A DNA stretch of 64,000 bases from Thalassotalea_B piscium_A (GTDB lineage: Bacteria; Pseudomonadota; Gammaproteobacteria; Enterobacterales; Alteromonadaceae). The DNA lies in contig CP186339.1 of NCBI GenBank assembly GCA_049347715.1, positions 1,364,001-1,428,000 on the forward strand, read 5' to 3'. Of the stretch, positions 48,001 through 57,660 are shown one piece after another. The notes below the pieces were generated by a model. The model made no database searches. It was not told where the DNA came from and saw only the letters and a program-made list of their open reading frames with translations. Both the position numbers and the translations under genes were made by a program. Every line of letters starts with the position of its first letter. The first letter of the stretch is position 1.

Positions 48001-50391
48001 ATGAAGCAAAAAATTTTGAAATTCACTTCCAAGACAGCTGTTGCTATAGCAATTGCCAATGCATTTGTAATGCATGGTGCTTTGGCTCAAGAGAAAGAAG
48101 CCGCTAGCAGCGAAAGTTCATCTCAAATTGAAAAAATAATGGTAACAGCCAATAGACATGCTCAAGATTTACAAGAAGTTTCATCTTCTATCACTGCGTT
48201 GGGGGCTGATGATGTTGAACGTGCAGGCATAATTGATATTAGTGGTTTACAGCAAGTAGTACCAGGGCTAAAAATAGGCAGTTCTGGTGGCGAAGTGAGA
48301 CCTGCTATGCGTGGCGCTCGTACCAATGAGGTAGGTGTTGCAGGTACAGGTATTGCTGAACAAATTGTTGGTATTTTTCAAGATGGAATATATGTACCAA
48401 CAACTACTGCAGGTATGGGGGCATTTGTTGATATAGAGCGCATAGAAGTTTTACGAGGTCCTCAAGGCACTTTATATGGTCGTAATACCTTTGCTGGTAG
48501 TATTAATGTTATTACTAACCGTCCTAATATGGATGACATTGAAGGTAATGTTAAAATCACAACAGGTGCTTATAACCGAAGTGCTTATGAAGGGGTATTA
48601 AATCTTCCGTTAGCCGATAATTTAGCAACACGAATTGTAGTAGCGTCTGATAGTCATGATGGCTATATTGATAACCATTTTTTGATGGGCCCATCGGATG
48701 ATTTACGAGAGAAAAACGCTTTTTATGCTCGTTCTGTTACACGCTATGAGCCTAGTGACAATTTCAATGCAACTTTTAGGGTAGATTATTCAAAAAAAGA
48801 TGCTAACTCTGAAGCCATTTGGGGATATCAGCAAATTGCTGGTTATTCACTAACAGAATCAAGTCCAGGTATTTATAATCCTAACGCCACTGTAACAAGT
48901 GGTCATATTTATCAACCTTCTGATACTGAACGAGATGACCTTGGCCCTTACGATGTCTATCGCAATGCGATGTCGTTAGATAAACAAGAAGCCTTTTCTG
49001 CTACTGCAACCTTAGAGTGGTATACCGATGTTGCTGATTTTAAATGGACATCAAATTATTCAGAGTTAAGCGGCAAACAGTTTTATGATAATGATTACAG
49101 TGATGGCGGCTTAGATTTTGTTGGTGGTTTTGGTCGTAAAGATGATCAAAAAACTATTTCTAGCGAATTACAAATATCATCAAATAATGACAGTCCTTTG
49201 CAGTGGATAGCTGGCTTATATTACTTTGATCAAGAAGCCGATTGGGCTTGGTTATCAAGCACAGACACAACAGGGAATGGCGTACCAGATTCTATTGTAG
49301 TACCAAGTTGGGGTAACCCTACTTATGATCCACATACATCAGACTCTATCGCTATTTTTGGTCAATTACGTTATGAGGTTTCTGATGATTTACGCTTAGT
49401 TGGTGGATTACGCTATAACGAAGATGATAAATCATTTACTGGTGAGACCATTCCTGATTGGGATGACTCTGCTGTTTTATGGAAAGCGGCTATTGAATAT
49501 GATCAAAGTGATGATTTAATGATCTATGCTTCGGCAGCTACAGGGATAAGAACGGGTGGTGCAAATGATGAGCGCGTTGTGTCTCGTGGTGCTGACCCGC
49601 TTTATGATAATGAAGATGTTATTTCCTATGAAATAGGTATGAAAAGTACTTTGCTTGATGGCGATATGCGTTTCAATATTTCAGCATTTGTGAATAAATA
49701 TGATGATGTGAAAGCTCAGTTATTTGCGGTTGCATGTAATGACAGTACAAGTACTGAAAGTGTATTAGACTGTGTTAATGCAGGTACTACACAAAGTTTT
49801 GAATACTATGAAAACGGTGGCAGTATCGATACTAAAGGGGTTGAAGTTGACTTACAGTGGTATCCTATTGATAACCTAGCCGTTGCAGGTACTTTTACTT
49901 GGTTAGATTCTGAGTTTTCTGATGATTTTTCTGTCGGCAATTCCCAATTACGCCCTCTACTTGGCTTAGGTAATTTCGAAGGTCGCCAAGACATTAATGA
50001 TAACAATAGCCAATTTAGTTTCGCGGGTTGGTCTCCAGCAATGGCGCCTGAATATACCATTGGGTTATCAGCTAACTATGAAATAGTGCTAGATAACGAC
50101 AGCGCATTAATTCCACATATTCAAGTGAATTACTCTGATGATTATTATGCATTTGATGTGAATACGCCTGAAACTAAAGTAGATGCGCATGCTATGGTTG
50201 ATGCAAGAGTATCTTGGATTGTGAATGAAGACGTACAAGTAGACTTTTTTGTGAAAAATTTAACAGATAAAGCGGTTTTAACTCGGGCTGTAGTACAGAC
50301 TCAAATTAGAAATAATCAACCCATTAACTCTGTACAAGCAAACTGGAATGATCCTCGTACTTGGGGTGTTAGTCTTAAATATTCATTCTAA
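48001..50391 (+). CDS. TonB-dependent outer-membrane receptor
   Basis: A 796-residue receptor. The signal peptide is followed by a TonB box region (QIEKIMVTANRHAQDLQEV). The plug domain carries GLQQVVPGLKIGSSGGEVRPAMRG and VEVLRGPQGTLYGRNTFAG-type signatures, and a 22-strand barrel ends in LKYSF. It resembles receptors for plant- or alga-derived organic compounds more than siderophore receptors, but the ligand is unknown. AGAAGG lies upstream of the ATG. An intrinsic terminator follows, so it is a single-gene unit of the adjacent regulon. Confidence 0.93.
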   Translation: MKQKILKFTSKTAVAIAIANAFVMHGALAQEKEAASSESSSQIEKIMVTANRHAQDLQEVSSSITALGADDVERAGIIDISGLQQVVPGLKIGSSGGEVRPAMRGARTNEVGVAGTGIAEQIVGIFQDGIYVPTTTAGMGAFVDIERIEVLRGPQGTLYGRNTFAGSINVITNRPNMDDIEGNVKITTGAYNRSAYEGVLNLPLADNLATRIVVASDSHDGYIDNHFLMGPSDDLREKNAFYARSVTRYEPSDNFNATFRVDYSKKDANSEAIWGYQQIAGYSLTESSPGIYNPNATVTSGHIYQPSDTERDDLGPYDVYRNAMSLDKQEAFSATATLEWYTDVADFKWTSNYSELSGKQFYDNDYSDGGLDFVGGFGRKDDQKTISSELQISSNNDSPLQWIAGLYYFDQEADWAWLSSTDTTGNGVPDSIVVPSWGNPTYDPHTSDSIAIFGQLRYEVSDDLRLVGGLRYNEDDKSFTGETIPDWDDSAVLWKAAIEYDQSDDLMIYASAATGIRTGGANDERVVSRGADPLYDNEDVISYEIGMKSTLLDGDMRFNISAFVNKYDDVKAQLFAVACNDSTSTESVLDCVNAGTTQSFEYYENGGSIDTKGVEVDLQWYPIDNLAVAGTFTWLDSEFSDDFSVGNSQLRPLLGLGNFEGRQDINDNNSQFSFAGWSPAMAPEYTIGLSANYEIVLDNDSALIPHIQVNYSDDYYAFDVNTPETKVDAHAMVDARVSWIVNEDVQVDFFVKNLTDKAVLTRAVVQTQIRNNQPINSVQANWNDPRTWGVSLKYSF

Positions 50392-50436
50392 TTACTTTAG
50401 TTAGTAAGTTATTTTTACTCTAAAGTGAGGCATCAT

Positions 50437-50464
50437 AAAACCGCAAAATTATTTGCGGTTTTTT
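50437..50464 (+). terminator. Intrinsic terminator after the TonB receptor gene
   Basis: A perfect AAAACCGCAAA/TTTGCGGTTTT stem with a 4-nt loop, followed by a T-run. The A-run on the other side makes it potentially bidirectional. Confidence 0.88.
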
Positions 50465-50664
50465 ATGTTTAACTCTCTCACTATTTATACCTGTGGTATT
50501 AAGGATGGGTATATGGGCATGGCAGCGGATAATCGGTGTGTTGCTAGTCGCAGAGATAGAAGGATATGTTAAATCATCATAAATGCGCATTGGCTTTTTA
50601 TTTCCAATGCTGCAATAAAGGCGTTATTTAACATATGGAGCTAATATTTTTTTGAACGGGAAGG

Positions 50665-51549
50665 TTACAAAGAATAAAAACGTCTGGCGGTGTTTGCCGC
50701 TAAGTCATTAGCTTCTGAAGTTGTATACAATGATGTGACGGCTTGCCACTGAGTAAACAAGTCTTGATAACTAACATAGAGTTTATCTACAGGGAAGTTA
50801 GAGCCAAACATGCAACGATTTGGCCCAAAAATTTCAATGGCCTCATGAGCATATTGCTTAAATTTATCAGGTTCAAAAGCATGTGAAAACATGGAGATAC
50901 CAGATAATTTCATATAACAATTTGGTAATTTAGCAAATGCTTTCATATGATGCTGCCAATGTTTAAAACCTACTTCTGATTGATCCCAAGGAGATGCAAA
51001 GTGACAAATAGCCACTTTTAGCTCAGGTACCTTAACTAAGGTGTTATACACACTCTCATATTGTTCGCTGGTTAACTGTAAATCGAAAGTCAGGTCCTTA
51101 CTTGCTAAATATAACCAGTTATCTAACCAAATATCAGGGATAAACGCGGGCAATAATTTATTTTCTTCAGGACTCTTTCCTATAATATCTCTAACCCCAC
51201 GAGTTATTTTATAATGTAAATGAGGTGCCAGAGCTCTTTCAATAGAAGTTTGACGCATATCTACCGCCACAACAGCAGCACTGGGCAAACCACCTTGATT
51301 ACCTTGAGCTAATTCTTCAATTAAGGCTGTTTCTGCTAAAGGGTTTGAGGCACCTACTTGAATATGAATACTTTGGGCTATGTTATTTTGATGATCGCTG
51401 GCAAAATCGTTGACGAGATAATTTTTTCTGATGGGATCTGGTTGGCCAAAAAAGCGTTGTTCACCCTTGGCTGACAGCCAAGGGTAATAAACTTTATCTA
51501 AATCCCATAGGTGATGATGGGCATCAACCCAAGATGTTATAATGCTCAT
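50665..51549 (-). CDS. COG3618-type amidohydrolase, probable lactonase
   Basis: A 294-residue metal-dependent hydrolase. It starts SWVDAHHHLWDLDKVYYPWL, and RCMFGSNFPVDKLYVSYQDL near the C-terminus is also a signature of the family that includes L-fuconolactonase, rhamnonolactonase and 2-pyrone-4,6-dicarboxylate lactonase. It should open a lactone of a sugar acid or ring-cleavage product. It is the last gene of an operon with the symporter and two NTF2-like proteins, overlapping the preceding gene by 4 bp. Confidence 0.88.
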   Translation of the reverse strand: MSIITSWVDAHHHLWDLDKVYYPWLSAKGEQRFFGQPDPIRKNYLVNDFASDHQNNIAQSIHIQVGASNPLAETALIEELAQGNQGGLPSAAVVAVDMRQTSIERALAPHLHYKITRGVRDIIGKSPEENKLLPAFIPDIWLDNWLYLASKDLTFDLQLTSEQYESVYNTLVKVPELKVAICHFASPWDQSEVGFKHWQHHMKAFAKLPNCYMKLSGISMFSHAFEPDKFKQYAHEAIEIFGPNRCMFGSNFPVDKLYVSYQDLFTQWQAVTSLYTTSEANDLAANTARRFYSL

Positions 51550-52409
51550 ACGACAGGGTAGGGGATATTGAAACCTTTACTAATGGCTAACCAATCAACT
51601 TGTAGTTGTTCTTCAACAATTAATGCCTTTTCAATACGTAAAAATGAGGTAACAGGTATACGAATACGTTTAATCACACCGCTATCATTTATATCGCCAT
51701 CTATTTGCCACTTTATCGCTACTGTACCTTGCTTCTCGTCAACACAAATATTTTCTAGCTGACAATAATTACGATTAATACGATTATGTAATGTTAATTG
51801 AAATTGTCTTAGTGCTATATACCCTTGGCTAGTGCCTGAGCCTGAAATAGTCACATTAGCGTCGGGGTGATAAATTTTTTCAATACTTGCAAACTGTTTT
51901 TCCTGCCAAATTTTCCACCATTGAGTTATAGATGGTTCAAAGTCTTTTGGAATTTCAACAATATCAGAAGGCACTGCATGGTAACTTTGCGGATGCATTT
52001 GGTGATCAAACTGACTTAATAATAAAGGATCTGGCGACGGTAGTTTGCTCACGACATCTTCAGTAGTTTGGTTTAATAGCTGTGCTAACCTAACGGTATC
52101 GACGATGCAATGCATACGTTTGATATAAACATTATTATGCTCGAAGAAGAATGAGACTGAAACACTCCAATTCGTTTCATCATTCGTTAATTCAATATAC
52201 AGTGCTGAATAATTTTTTGCGCTTACCGTTAATTTTTTTGAAAGGGTTAAAAAACCAAACTGATCAAGGCTCTTTAGCCATAATTTTTCAATTTGCATAT
52301 TACCAAAAGCGGTAAAATCATGTTGTTTCCATGAAGTACTATGTAAAATGGACTTTGATAACTGTGCCACGTCACCTTTAGTGTATAGAGTGATTAATTG
52401 ATTAAACAT
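51546..52409 (-). CDS. NTF2/SnoaL-like protein 1
   Basis: A 287-residue protein with a recognisable C-terminal NTF2-like domain (about 160-280: WWKIWQEKQFASIEKIYHPDANVTI, then IRIPVTSFLRIE). The N-terminal half probably has a similar but diverged fold (SVSVSFFFEHNNVYIKRMHC). No catalytic residues can be assigned. It overlaps the amidohydrolase by 4 bp and follows the next NTF2-like gene after 2 bp, so they are made together. Confidence 0.7.
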   Translation of the reverse strand: MFNQLITLYTKGDVAQLSKSILHSTSWKQHDFTAFGNMQIEKLWLKSLDQFGFLTLSKKLTVSAKNYSALYIELTNDETNWSVSVSFFFEHNNVYIKRMHCIVDTVRLAQLLNQTTEDVVSKLPSPDPLLLSQFDHQMHPQSYHAVPSDIVEIPKDFEPSITQWWKIWQEKQFASIEKIYHPDANVTISGSGTSQGYIALRQFQLTLHNRINRNYCQLENICVDEKQGTVAIKWQIDGDINDSGVIKRIRIPVTSFLRIEKALIVEEQLQVDWLAISKGFNIPYPVV

Positions 52410-52411
52410 GC

Positions 52412-53521
52412 TTAAGATCCTTGTGCTAATAAAGGGAAAGGTTGACCTGATTCACGAATGATATTGGCGTATAAAGCAATCTCATCAAAAACAGTGACTT
52501 CTTTAACTATTTTTTGATTTTTTACCCGCATGTGAGTACAGCCTAAAACAAAAAATCGTTCCTCTTTAAGTGTTGCTAATCGCTCAAGGTGTGGATTGAA
52601 ATTACCTGCGACTGTCCATCTAATTGCAATATCTATTGTGCTTTCATCAAAATTAACTACAGCTGTGTGATCTACAGTCATTTTAGCGTTAGGACATTGT
52701 GATAACCATTGAATAAGCGTGCCACTAATTTGCGCAAGACCTGTCGATTGACGTCCTCCAGGCCATTGATGTTCAGCAGCGACATAATAAAACTGATTTA
52801 ACGTGGATAACTGCTTTTGATTGAAAAGAGTTTGTGCCCAGGTGTGTACGAAATTTTCAGGGGTCCAGTTATCTTGAATACTCGGCAGCGTTTTTCTATG
52901 TTCGGTATTTATTACACGACTGTATTCACTTTGGTACCATTGATTAAACGTTTCGTTAGGTTTTATCTTTGAAAAATTAATCGCTGCATCAATTAAATCA
53001 ATACCTAATTGACTGATAAGAAAACTATTATCTCTCACCAACCATTCTTTTATTATTTGATTTTCAAAGCACACACAATCTGCAATTGTGGTAACACGAC
53101 CGGTTTTATTTGTTGCGGCACCAAAATCTGAGTTGCCCGTATTGGTCATAATACTAGTGATTAAGTGTGATGAATAATAAGTAGCATCACTCTCTTCTTT
53201 CCAGATCACATTTTCGCCTATAAGGCTACGATCTGGGAATGCAGCAATGGTTTTTAAAGTGCCTTGAACGACTTGTTCTACACATTCAGAATAGGCGCCT
53301 AGGGTGAAAACAGGACAGATATTGCTATAGTATCTATAGCAAAGTCCCACATTTTTCTGTTCCCAAATGCGGTGGGTAATTCTAATGATATAATCAACAA
53401 TATCAATAAACTCATCGTCAAAGCCCGCAAGTTCTTGCTGCTTTTCACCTATTGGCGACAAAAGTTTGGCTAACGGTTGCCAATGCACCTGTGTAATGTT
53501 TTTATTTAGCTTAAAACTCAT
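52412..53521 (-). CDS. NTF2/SnoaL-like protein 2 (two domains)
   Basis: A 369-residue protein with two NTF2/SnoaL-like halves. The first (about 35-170) has IWEQKNVGLCYRYYSNICPVF and FENQIIKEWLVRDNSFL. The second (about 220-345) has AQTLFNQKQLSTLNQFYYVAAEHQWPGGRQSTG and VAGNFNPHLERLA. Members of this fold include polyketide cyclases, hydratases and isomerases. It is the second gene of the symporter operon. The exact activity is unknown. Confidence 0.72.
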   Translation of the reverse strand: MSFKLNKNITQVHWQPLAKLLSPIGEKQQELAGFDDEFIDIVDYIIRITHRIWEQKNVGLCYRYYSNICPVFTLGAYSECVEQVVQGTLKTIAAFPDRSLIGENVIWKEESDATYYSSHLITSIMTNTGNSDFGAATNKTGRVTTIADCVCFENQIIKEWLVRDNSFLISQLGIDLIDAAINFSKIKPNETFNQWYQSEYSRVINTEHRKTLPSIQDNWTPENFVHTWAQTLFNQKQLSTLNQFYYVAAEHQWPGGRQSTGLAQISGTLIQWLSQCPNAKMTVDHTAVVNFDESTIDIAIRWTVAGNFNPHLERLATLKEERFFVLGCTHMRVKNQKIVKEVTVFDEIALYANIIRESGQPFPLLAQGS

Positions 53522-53538
53522 AGTGTTAACTCGTTACT

Positions 53539-55149
53539 TTAAATAAATTGTTCAAAAAAGAATAAAAAGACTAGGGTGAAAATAAAGAAACCGAAAAGTA
53601 TGTAGCAAACCTTGTCTACCTTCCCTGGTACTAAGTACCAGCCGTTTTCTTTCTCTGCAGCACCACTATCTGCAAATGACTTTATCTGACCTTTAATGGT
53701 GTAAGGTGAGTATTCTTTTTGTTTTCCATCAATGGCGATACTGGCAATAATACTTACTACAACGTTAACAAATGCTCCAATTGCAGCATACCAAGGCCAA
53801 GCAACATCAGTAGAAATAGCGGTATAAGCAACAGCTAATACACCAACGAAAGTACCTACTAATAAACCGCGTTCAGTTGTATGTTTAGAGAAAAAACCTA
53901 AACCAAACATGCCAAGTTGAGCACCAACAAAATATGAACCAACCTTACTTAATACTTCTAAAATCGATCCTGTGCTATGTAAGTGATACATAATGGCGGG
54001 GAAGATAATAATTGCAGCCCAAAAAACAGTGAATAAACGTGAGACATTTAAATAATGAGCATCACTTTCATTGGGTTTGTAGTATTTCTTATAAAAATCT
54101 AGCGTTGAAACGGTTGATAAAGAGTTGAATGCGGAGTCTAAACTTGACATAGATGCTGCCATAACTGCGGCTGCAATAATCCCCATTAAACCAGGCATTC
54201 CATATTCAGCGGCAAATTCTAAAATAATAGTATTTTCATTTTCAAATGGCTTACCTTGGTAATAGTTGTAAAATAAAATACCCAAAATAATAAAAAAGAA
54301 ATAAACAAAAAAGGCTAAAAATCCCATTAATAAATATGATTTTTTAGCATCGCCAATATTTTTGGCGGCTAATGTTCTCTGTACCATCATTTGGTTAGTG
54401 CCATAAACGGTAATATGGTATAGCGTCATAGCTAAAATACCGGACCAAACGGTGGTGACATTACTAAAGTCAAAATCAAAATTGAGAGGATTTGTTTTAC
54501 CTTGTGCTTTTAGCTGAGCAAGGCTTTCCATTACAGGCGTTGTGCTGTTATCTATTAGCGCATACATAATAATGCCGGCGCCTAGGAATAAAATGCCAGA
54601 CTGTATAACGTCAGTCCAAATAACAGCAGTAATTCCCCCCATCACGGTATAGATAAGCGCGATGAAAGTTACAATAAAGATTGCCGTTATTTCTGGAATA
54701 CCCGTAATAAAGCTTAATACTATTGAGGTGGCGTATAAAACTGCAGCTGAGCTCATCGTTTGTGATATTAACCAAATGCCTGAAACCAATGCACGGGCTT
54801 TTTTACCAAATCGTTTTTCTTGATACTCGTATATAGAAGCAACACCGGCATTGTAGAAAAAAGGAAAGAAAAAGGTAATTACTGCAATAATAACAAGGGG
54901 ATAGTTAAGGTGAATAGCAATTACTGATAAGCCATCTTTATATGCCCATGCAGGAGCCCCTAAAAAGGTCATGGCACTTACATATGTTGCAATAACTGAA
55001 ATACCTATAGCCCACCAGGGGGTAGTTTTTTGTCCTAAGTAAAAATCATCTGCAGTATTAACCTTTTTACTTATTACAAAACCTAGTACTAAGTTTGCTA
55101 AAATATAAACAATTAATATAGTCCAATTAAGGGTTCCAAACTCTGTCAT
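53539..55149 (-). CDS. Sodium:solute symporter (SSS family)
   Basis: A 536-residue SSS transporter with about 13-14 helices. DDFYLGQKTTPWWAIGISVIATYVSAMTFLG, YQEKRFGKKARAL and MAASMSSLDSAFNSLSTVSTLDFY are family signatures with sodium-site serines. It should bring the compound delivered by the TonB receptor across the inner membrane. It leads the operon symporter, NTF2-2, NTF2-1, amidohydrolase. The divergent promoter region carries the regulon palindrome at 55203. Confidence 0.93.
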   Translation of the reverse strand: MTEFGTLNWTILIVYILANLVLGFVISKKVNTADDFYLGQKTTPWWAIGISVIATYVSAMTFLGAPAWAYKDGLSVIAIHLNYPLVIIAVITFFFPFFYNAGVASIYEYQEKRFGKKARALVSGIWLISQTMSSAAVLYATSIVLSFITGIPEITAIFIVTFIALIYTVMGGITAVIWTDVIQSGILFLGAGIIMYALIDNSTTPVMESLAQLKAQGKTNPLNFDFDFSNVTTVWSGILAMTLYHITVYGTNQMMVQRTLAAKNIGDAKKSYLLMGFLAFFVYFFFIILGILFYNYYQGKPFENENTIILEFAAEYGMPGLMGIIAAAVMAASMSSLDSAFNSLSTVSTLDFYKKYYKPNESDAHYLNVSRLFTVFWAAIIIFPAIMYHLHSTGSILEVLSKVGSYFVGAQLGMFGLGFFSKHTTERGLLVGTFVGVLAVAYTAISTDVAWPWYAAIGAFVNVVVSIIASIAIDGKQKEYSPYTIKGQIKSFADSGAAEKENGWYLVPGKVDKVCYILFGFFIFTLVFLFFFEQFI

Positions 55150-55202
55150 AACAATCTCTCTTTATTTTTTTACAGAAGTCTTATTTGTTCGTTATTCTTC
55201 GT

Positions 55203-55216
55203 TGACTTCGAAGTCA
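55203..55216. promoter_or_regulatory. LacI-operator-like palindrome O4
   Basis: TGACTTCGAAGTCA is a perfect 14-bp palindrome in the divergent promoter region between the symporter operon and NTF2-like protein 3. It overlaps a candidate plus-strand -35 TTGACT (55202-55207), which is 17 bp before TAGCAT. Confidence 0.65.
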
Positions 55217-55386
55217 TTTAAACATAGCATTGTTTAAAATAATATGAAAGCAGATATTGTTTTAATTACATGTAAAAATATATTTTACGCCTACAATAGA
55301 TTATTTCGTTGTATAAATAGTGTTCCATATCGCTAATTTATATTGAATTTTTATAATGCAACCTATGCTGACATTTGAGACTAACC

Positions 55387-56397
55387 ATGACAAACGAACA
55401 AAAGAATAAAAAGTTGATCCTTGATTATTACCAAGCATTAGAACAGTCTACCTCAGAAACAGTCGGTGGTGTTTTAGCTAACTATATGAGCGAAGATTGC
55501 CAATGGTACGGGGTACATCCATTTAATGAGCAAAAAGGTCCTAAAGCTATTAATGACGTTTTTTGGCAACCTTTTATGCATGCTTTTAAAAATATTCAGC
55601 GCAGACAGGATGTTTTTATGGCTGGAGTAAGTGGTAACGATGGTGCTAATTGGGTCACTAGTATGGGGCACTTTATGGTTCAGTTTGATAAAGACTGGCT
55701 AGGCATACCTAGATCTGGTCGAATAGCCATGGTGCGTTATGCTGATTTTAACTGTATTGAAAATGGTAAAATTGTTAGGACTGGTTTTTTCTGCGATATT
55801 ATTAGTGTTATGCATCAAGTAGGAATTAATCCTTTACCACAAGCGACGGGGCATTCTTTTATTTACCCAGGTCCAAGAACTCACGATGGTATTCAATTAG
55901 ATGATAAAGATCCGATTGAAGCTGAAAAAACCATGGCAGTATTGAATCAAATGATTGACGATTTGTCACAATTGAATCAAACGGCAAATGATACCTATCC
56001 TCCTGAAGTTTTGGAAAAAACATGGGATAAGGATATGATTTGGTATGGTCCTGCGGGGATTGGCGCAACCTATACTATTCCTAAATTTCAAGAGCAACAC
56101 TCTTATCCTTTTAGACAAGGATTGAAAGATAAAGTCTTTAATGGCCATATTTGTCGATATGCAGAAGGTAACTATGCGTGTTTCTTTGGCTGGCCTAATT
56201 TAAGTAGTACTCCAATTGGTGGTTTTTTGGGATTACCTGGTGGAGAGGTGAGAGCTGATATGCGAGTAGTCGATGTCTATCGTAGAGAAGGGGATAAGCT
56301 AATGGAAAATTGGGTGCTTATTGATATTCCATATTGGTTAAAACAACAAGGATTAGATATTTTGGAGCGTAGTCGAAAAATTAATAATCCAAGTTAA
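55387..56397 (+). CDS. NTF2/SnoaL-like protein 3 (two domains)
   Basis: A 336-residue protein with two NTF2-like domains. Shared motifs with paralogues 4 and 5 are DMIWYGPAGIGATYTI, PFRQGLKDK, VVDVYRREGD and LMENWVLIDIPYWL in the second domain. The first has MSEDCQWYGVHPF and GHFMVQFDKDWLGIP. It is divergent from the symporter operon under a shared palindrome. The start is ATG 55387 rather than the upstream TTG. An intrinsic terminator follows. Its function is unknown. Confidence 0.75.
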   Translation: MTNEQKNKKLILDYYQALEQSTSETVGGVLANYMSEDCQWYGVHPFNEQKGPKAINDVFWQPFMHAFKNIQRRQDVFMAGVSGNDGANWVTSMGHFMVQFDKDWLGIPRSGRIAMVRYADFNCIENGKIVRTGFFCDIISVMHQVGINPLPQATGHSFIYPGPRTHDGIQLDDKDPIEAEKTMAVLNQMIDDLSQLNQTANDTYPPEVLEKTWDKDMIWYGPAGIGATYTIPKFQEQHSYPFRQGLKDKVFNGHICRYAEGNYACFFGWPNLSSTPIGGFLGLPGGEVRADMRVVDVYRREGDKLMENWVLIDIPYWLKQQGLDILERSRKINNPS

Positions 56398-56441
56398 AAT
56401 ATTGTGTGTACAGATAAATAAGTTAATTTGTCAGAAAAAAT

Positions 56442-56468
56442 AAAAAGGAAGTTGATTACTTCCTTTTT
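56442..56468. terminator. Bidirectional terminator between convergent NTF2-like genes
   Basis: AAAAAGGAAGT (56442-56452) and ACTTCCTTTTT (56458-56468) form an 11-bp stem with a 5-nt loop. A and T runs at the ends suit termination of both convergent genes. Confidence 0.85.
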
Positions 56469-56488
56469 TAATTTTATAACAACCGTTA

Positions 56489-57457
56489 TTAAGGGTTAGC
56501 TCTTAACTGTTCTTTCATCATGGCAAATACATCAAGCCCCATTTGCATGCACATATCAATAATATCGATAGCGACCCAGTTTTCTCTAAGTAAATCACCT
56601 TCTCGACGCCAAATATCCATGACACGTAAGGATAACTGTTTATTACTCGGTGGTAATCCTAACCATCCGCCTACGCTATGAGTACCATGCATGTGAGGCC
56701 AGCCACCTGTTGAAACATAATTACCGTCGGCAACCAGTGTTGCTTTATGATCAACATCTCTATCAGGAAAACTAAAGACAAAAGGTCCTTGATGATCTCT
56801 TCTAAACCCTTCAATACCTCTTGTTGTTCCTATACCTGCAGGGCCATACCACATAAAATCGGGATGCCAATAATTCTCTAATTTCATACTTGATAGTGAT
56901 TTACCATCGAAGCGACCTAGCTCATCGAGCATATCAAGGATAAGTTGTGTTGATTTTTCTGCCGATTCAGCACTACTTTTTTCTCTAGTAATACCGTCCA
57001 TTGTTGTTGGTGGCATAATTAATCCACTATGACCTAAACTTTTTCTTAAGGGATTCACGCCAACTTGGTTCATGGCATCAAGAAAATCAACAATCACAAA
57101 ATATTGTTTAATTTTATTATCATCTAGTTCAACAAGTTCGGTATAACGTAAATATAAGGTTTTATTGTTAGCGGGTATTCCCCAAAGAGAATCATGTAAG
57201 GTACCAACAAAATAACCGGTACTTGCTATCCAATCAGCACCTTTATATTCACTTTGAATATTAATGAAAGGCTTACGCTCTATGTCGGGTAAGGCTTTAA
57301 CTAATGGTTGCCAAAACGAGGTTAAAACGTTGGTAACACCATGTAAGTCATTGATGGGAGCACTTACACGCCAAGCTACATCATCATGAATATATTGTTT
57401 AATGTTTGTAGGGGATGATTTGAGTTGCTGATACAACTTATCAATAACGGTTAACAT
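56489..57457 (-). CDS. NTF2/SnoaL-like protein 4 (two domains)
   Basis: A 322-residue paralogue of proteins 3 and 5. Second-domain motifs are NYWHPDFMWYGPAGIGTTRGIEGFRRDHQGPF, GGWLGLPPSNKQLSLRVMDIWRREGD and LLRENWVAIDIIDM. The first domain has DVAWRVSAPINDLHG and GYFVGTLHDSLWGIP. The start is ATG 57457 with GGAG 6 bp upstream; a GTG at 57469 is less likely. It is divergent from protein 5 across the 26-bp palindrome. Confidence 0.75.
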   Translation of the reverse strand: MLTVIDKLYQQLKSSPTNIKQYIHDDVAWRVSAPINDLHGVTNVLTSFWQPLVKALPDIERKPFINIQSEYKGADWIASTGYFVGTLHDSLWGIPANNKTLYLRYTELVELDDNKIKQYFVIVDFLDAMNQVGVNPLRKSLGHSGLIMPPTTMDGITREKSSAESAEKSTQLILDMLDELGRFDGKSLSSMKLENYWHPDFMWYGPAGIGTTRGIEGFRRDHQGPFVFSFPDRDVDHKATLVADGNYVSTGGWPHMHGTHSVGGWLGLPPSNKQLSLRVMDIWRREGDLLRENWVAIDIIDMCMQMGLDVFAMMKEQLRANP

Positions 57458-57510
57458 AATTTTCTCCACTAAAATAAGTTTTACTTGAAATATTATTTAG
57501 TCAGGTTATC

Positions 57511-57536
57511 ATCGAGTGACTTCGAAGTCACTCGAT
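57511..57536. promoter_or_regulatory. 26-bp perfect palindrome, operator O5
   Basis: The palindrome starts ATCGAGTGACTTC and is perfectly mirrored over all 26 bp. It contains TGACTTCGAAGTCA at its centre (57517-57530). It lies in the divergent region between NTF2-like proteins 4 and 5 and is the best candidate operator in the window. Confidence 0.7.
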
Positions 57537-57660
57537 TTTGAAATATTTTTTATCTAATGATTTTTTTAAGGTAAGTCCAATATAAATAGCTGTCTGGCAA
57601 GGTTTTCTTAAGTTAACTACATCAGATTGCAGAGTAAATTTTATCTATAGGAGAAGGCAT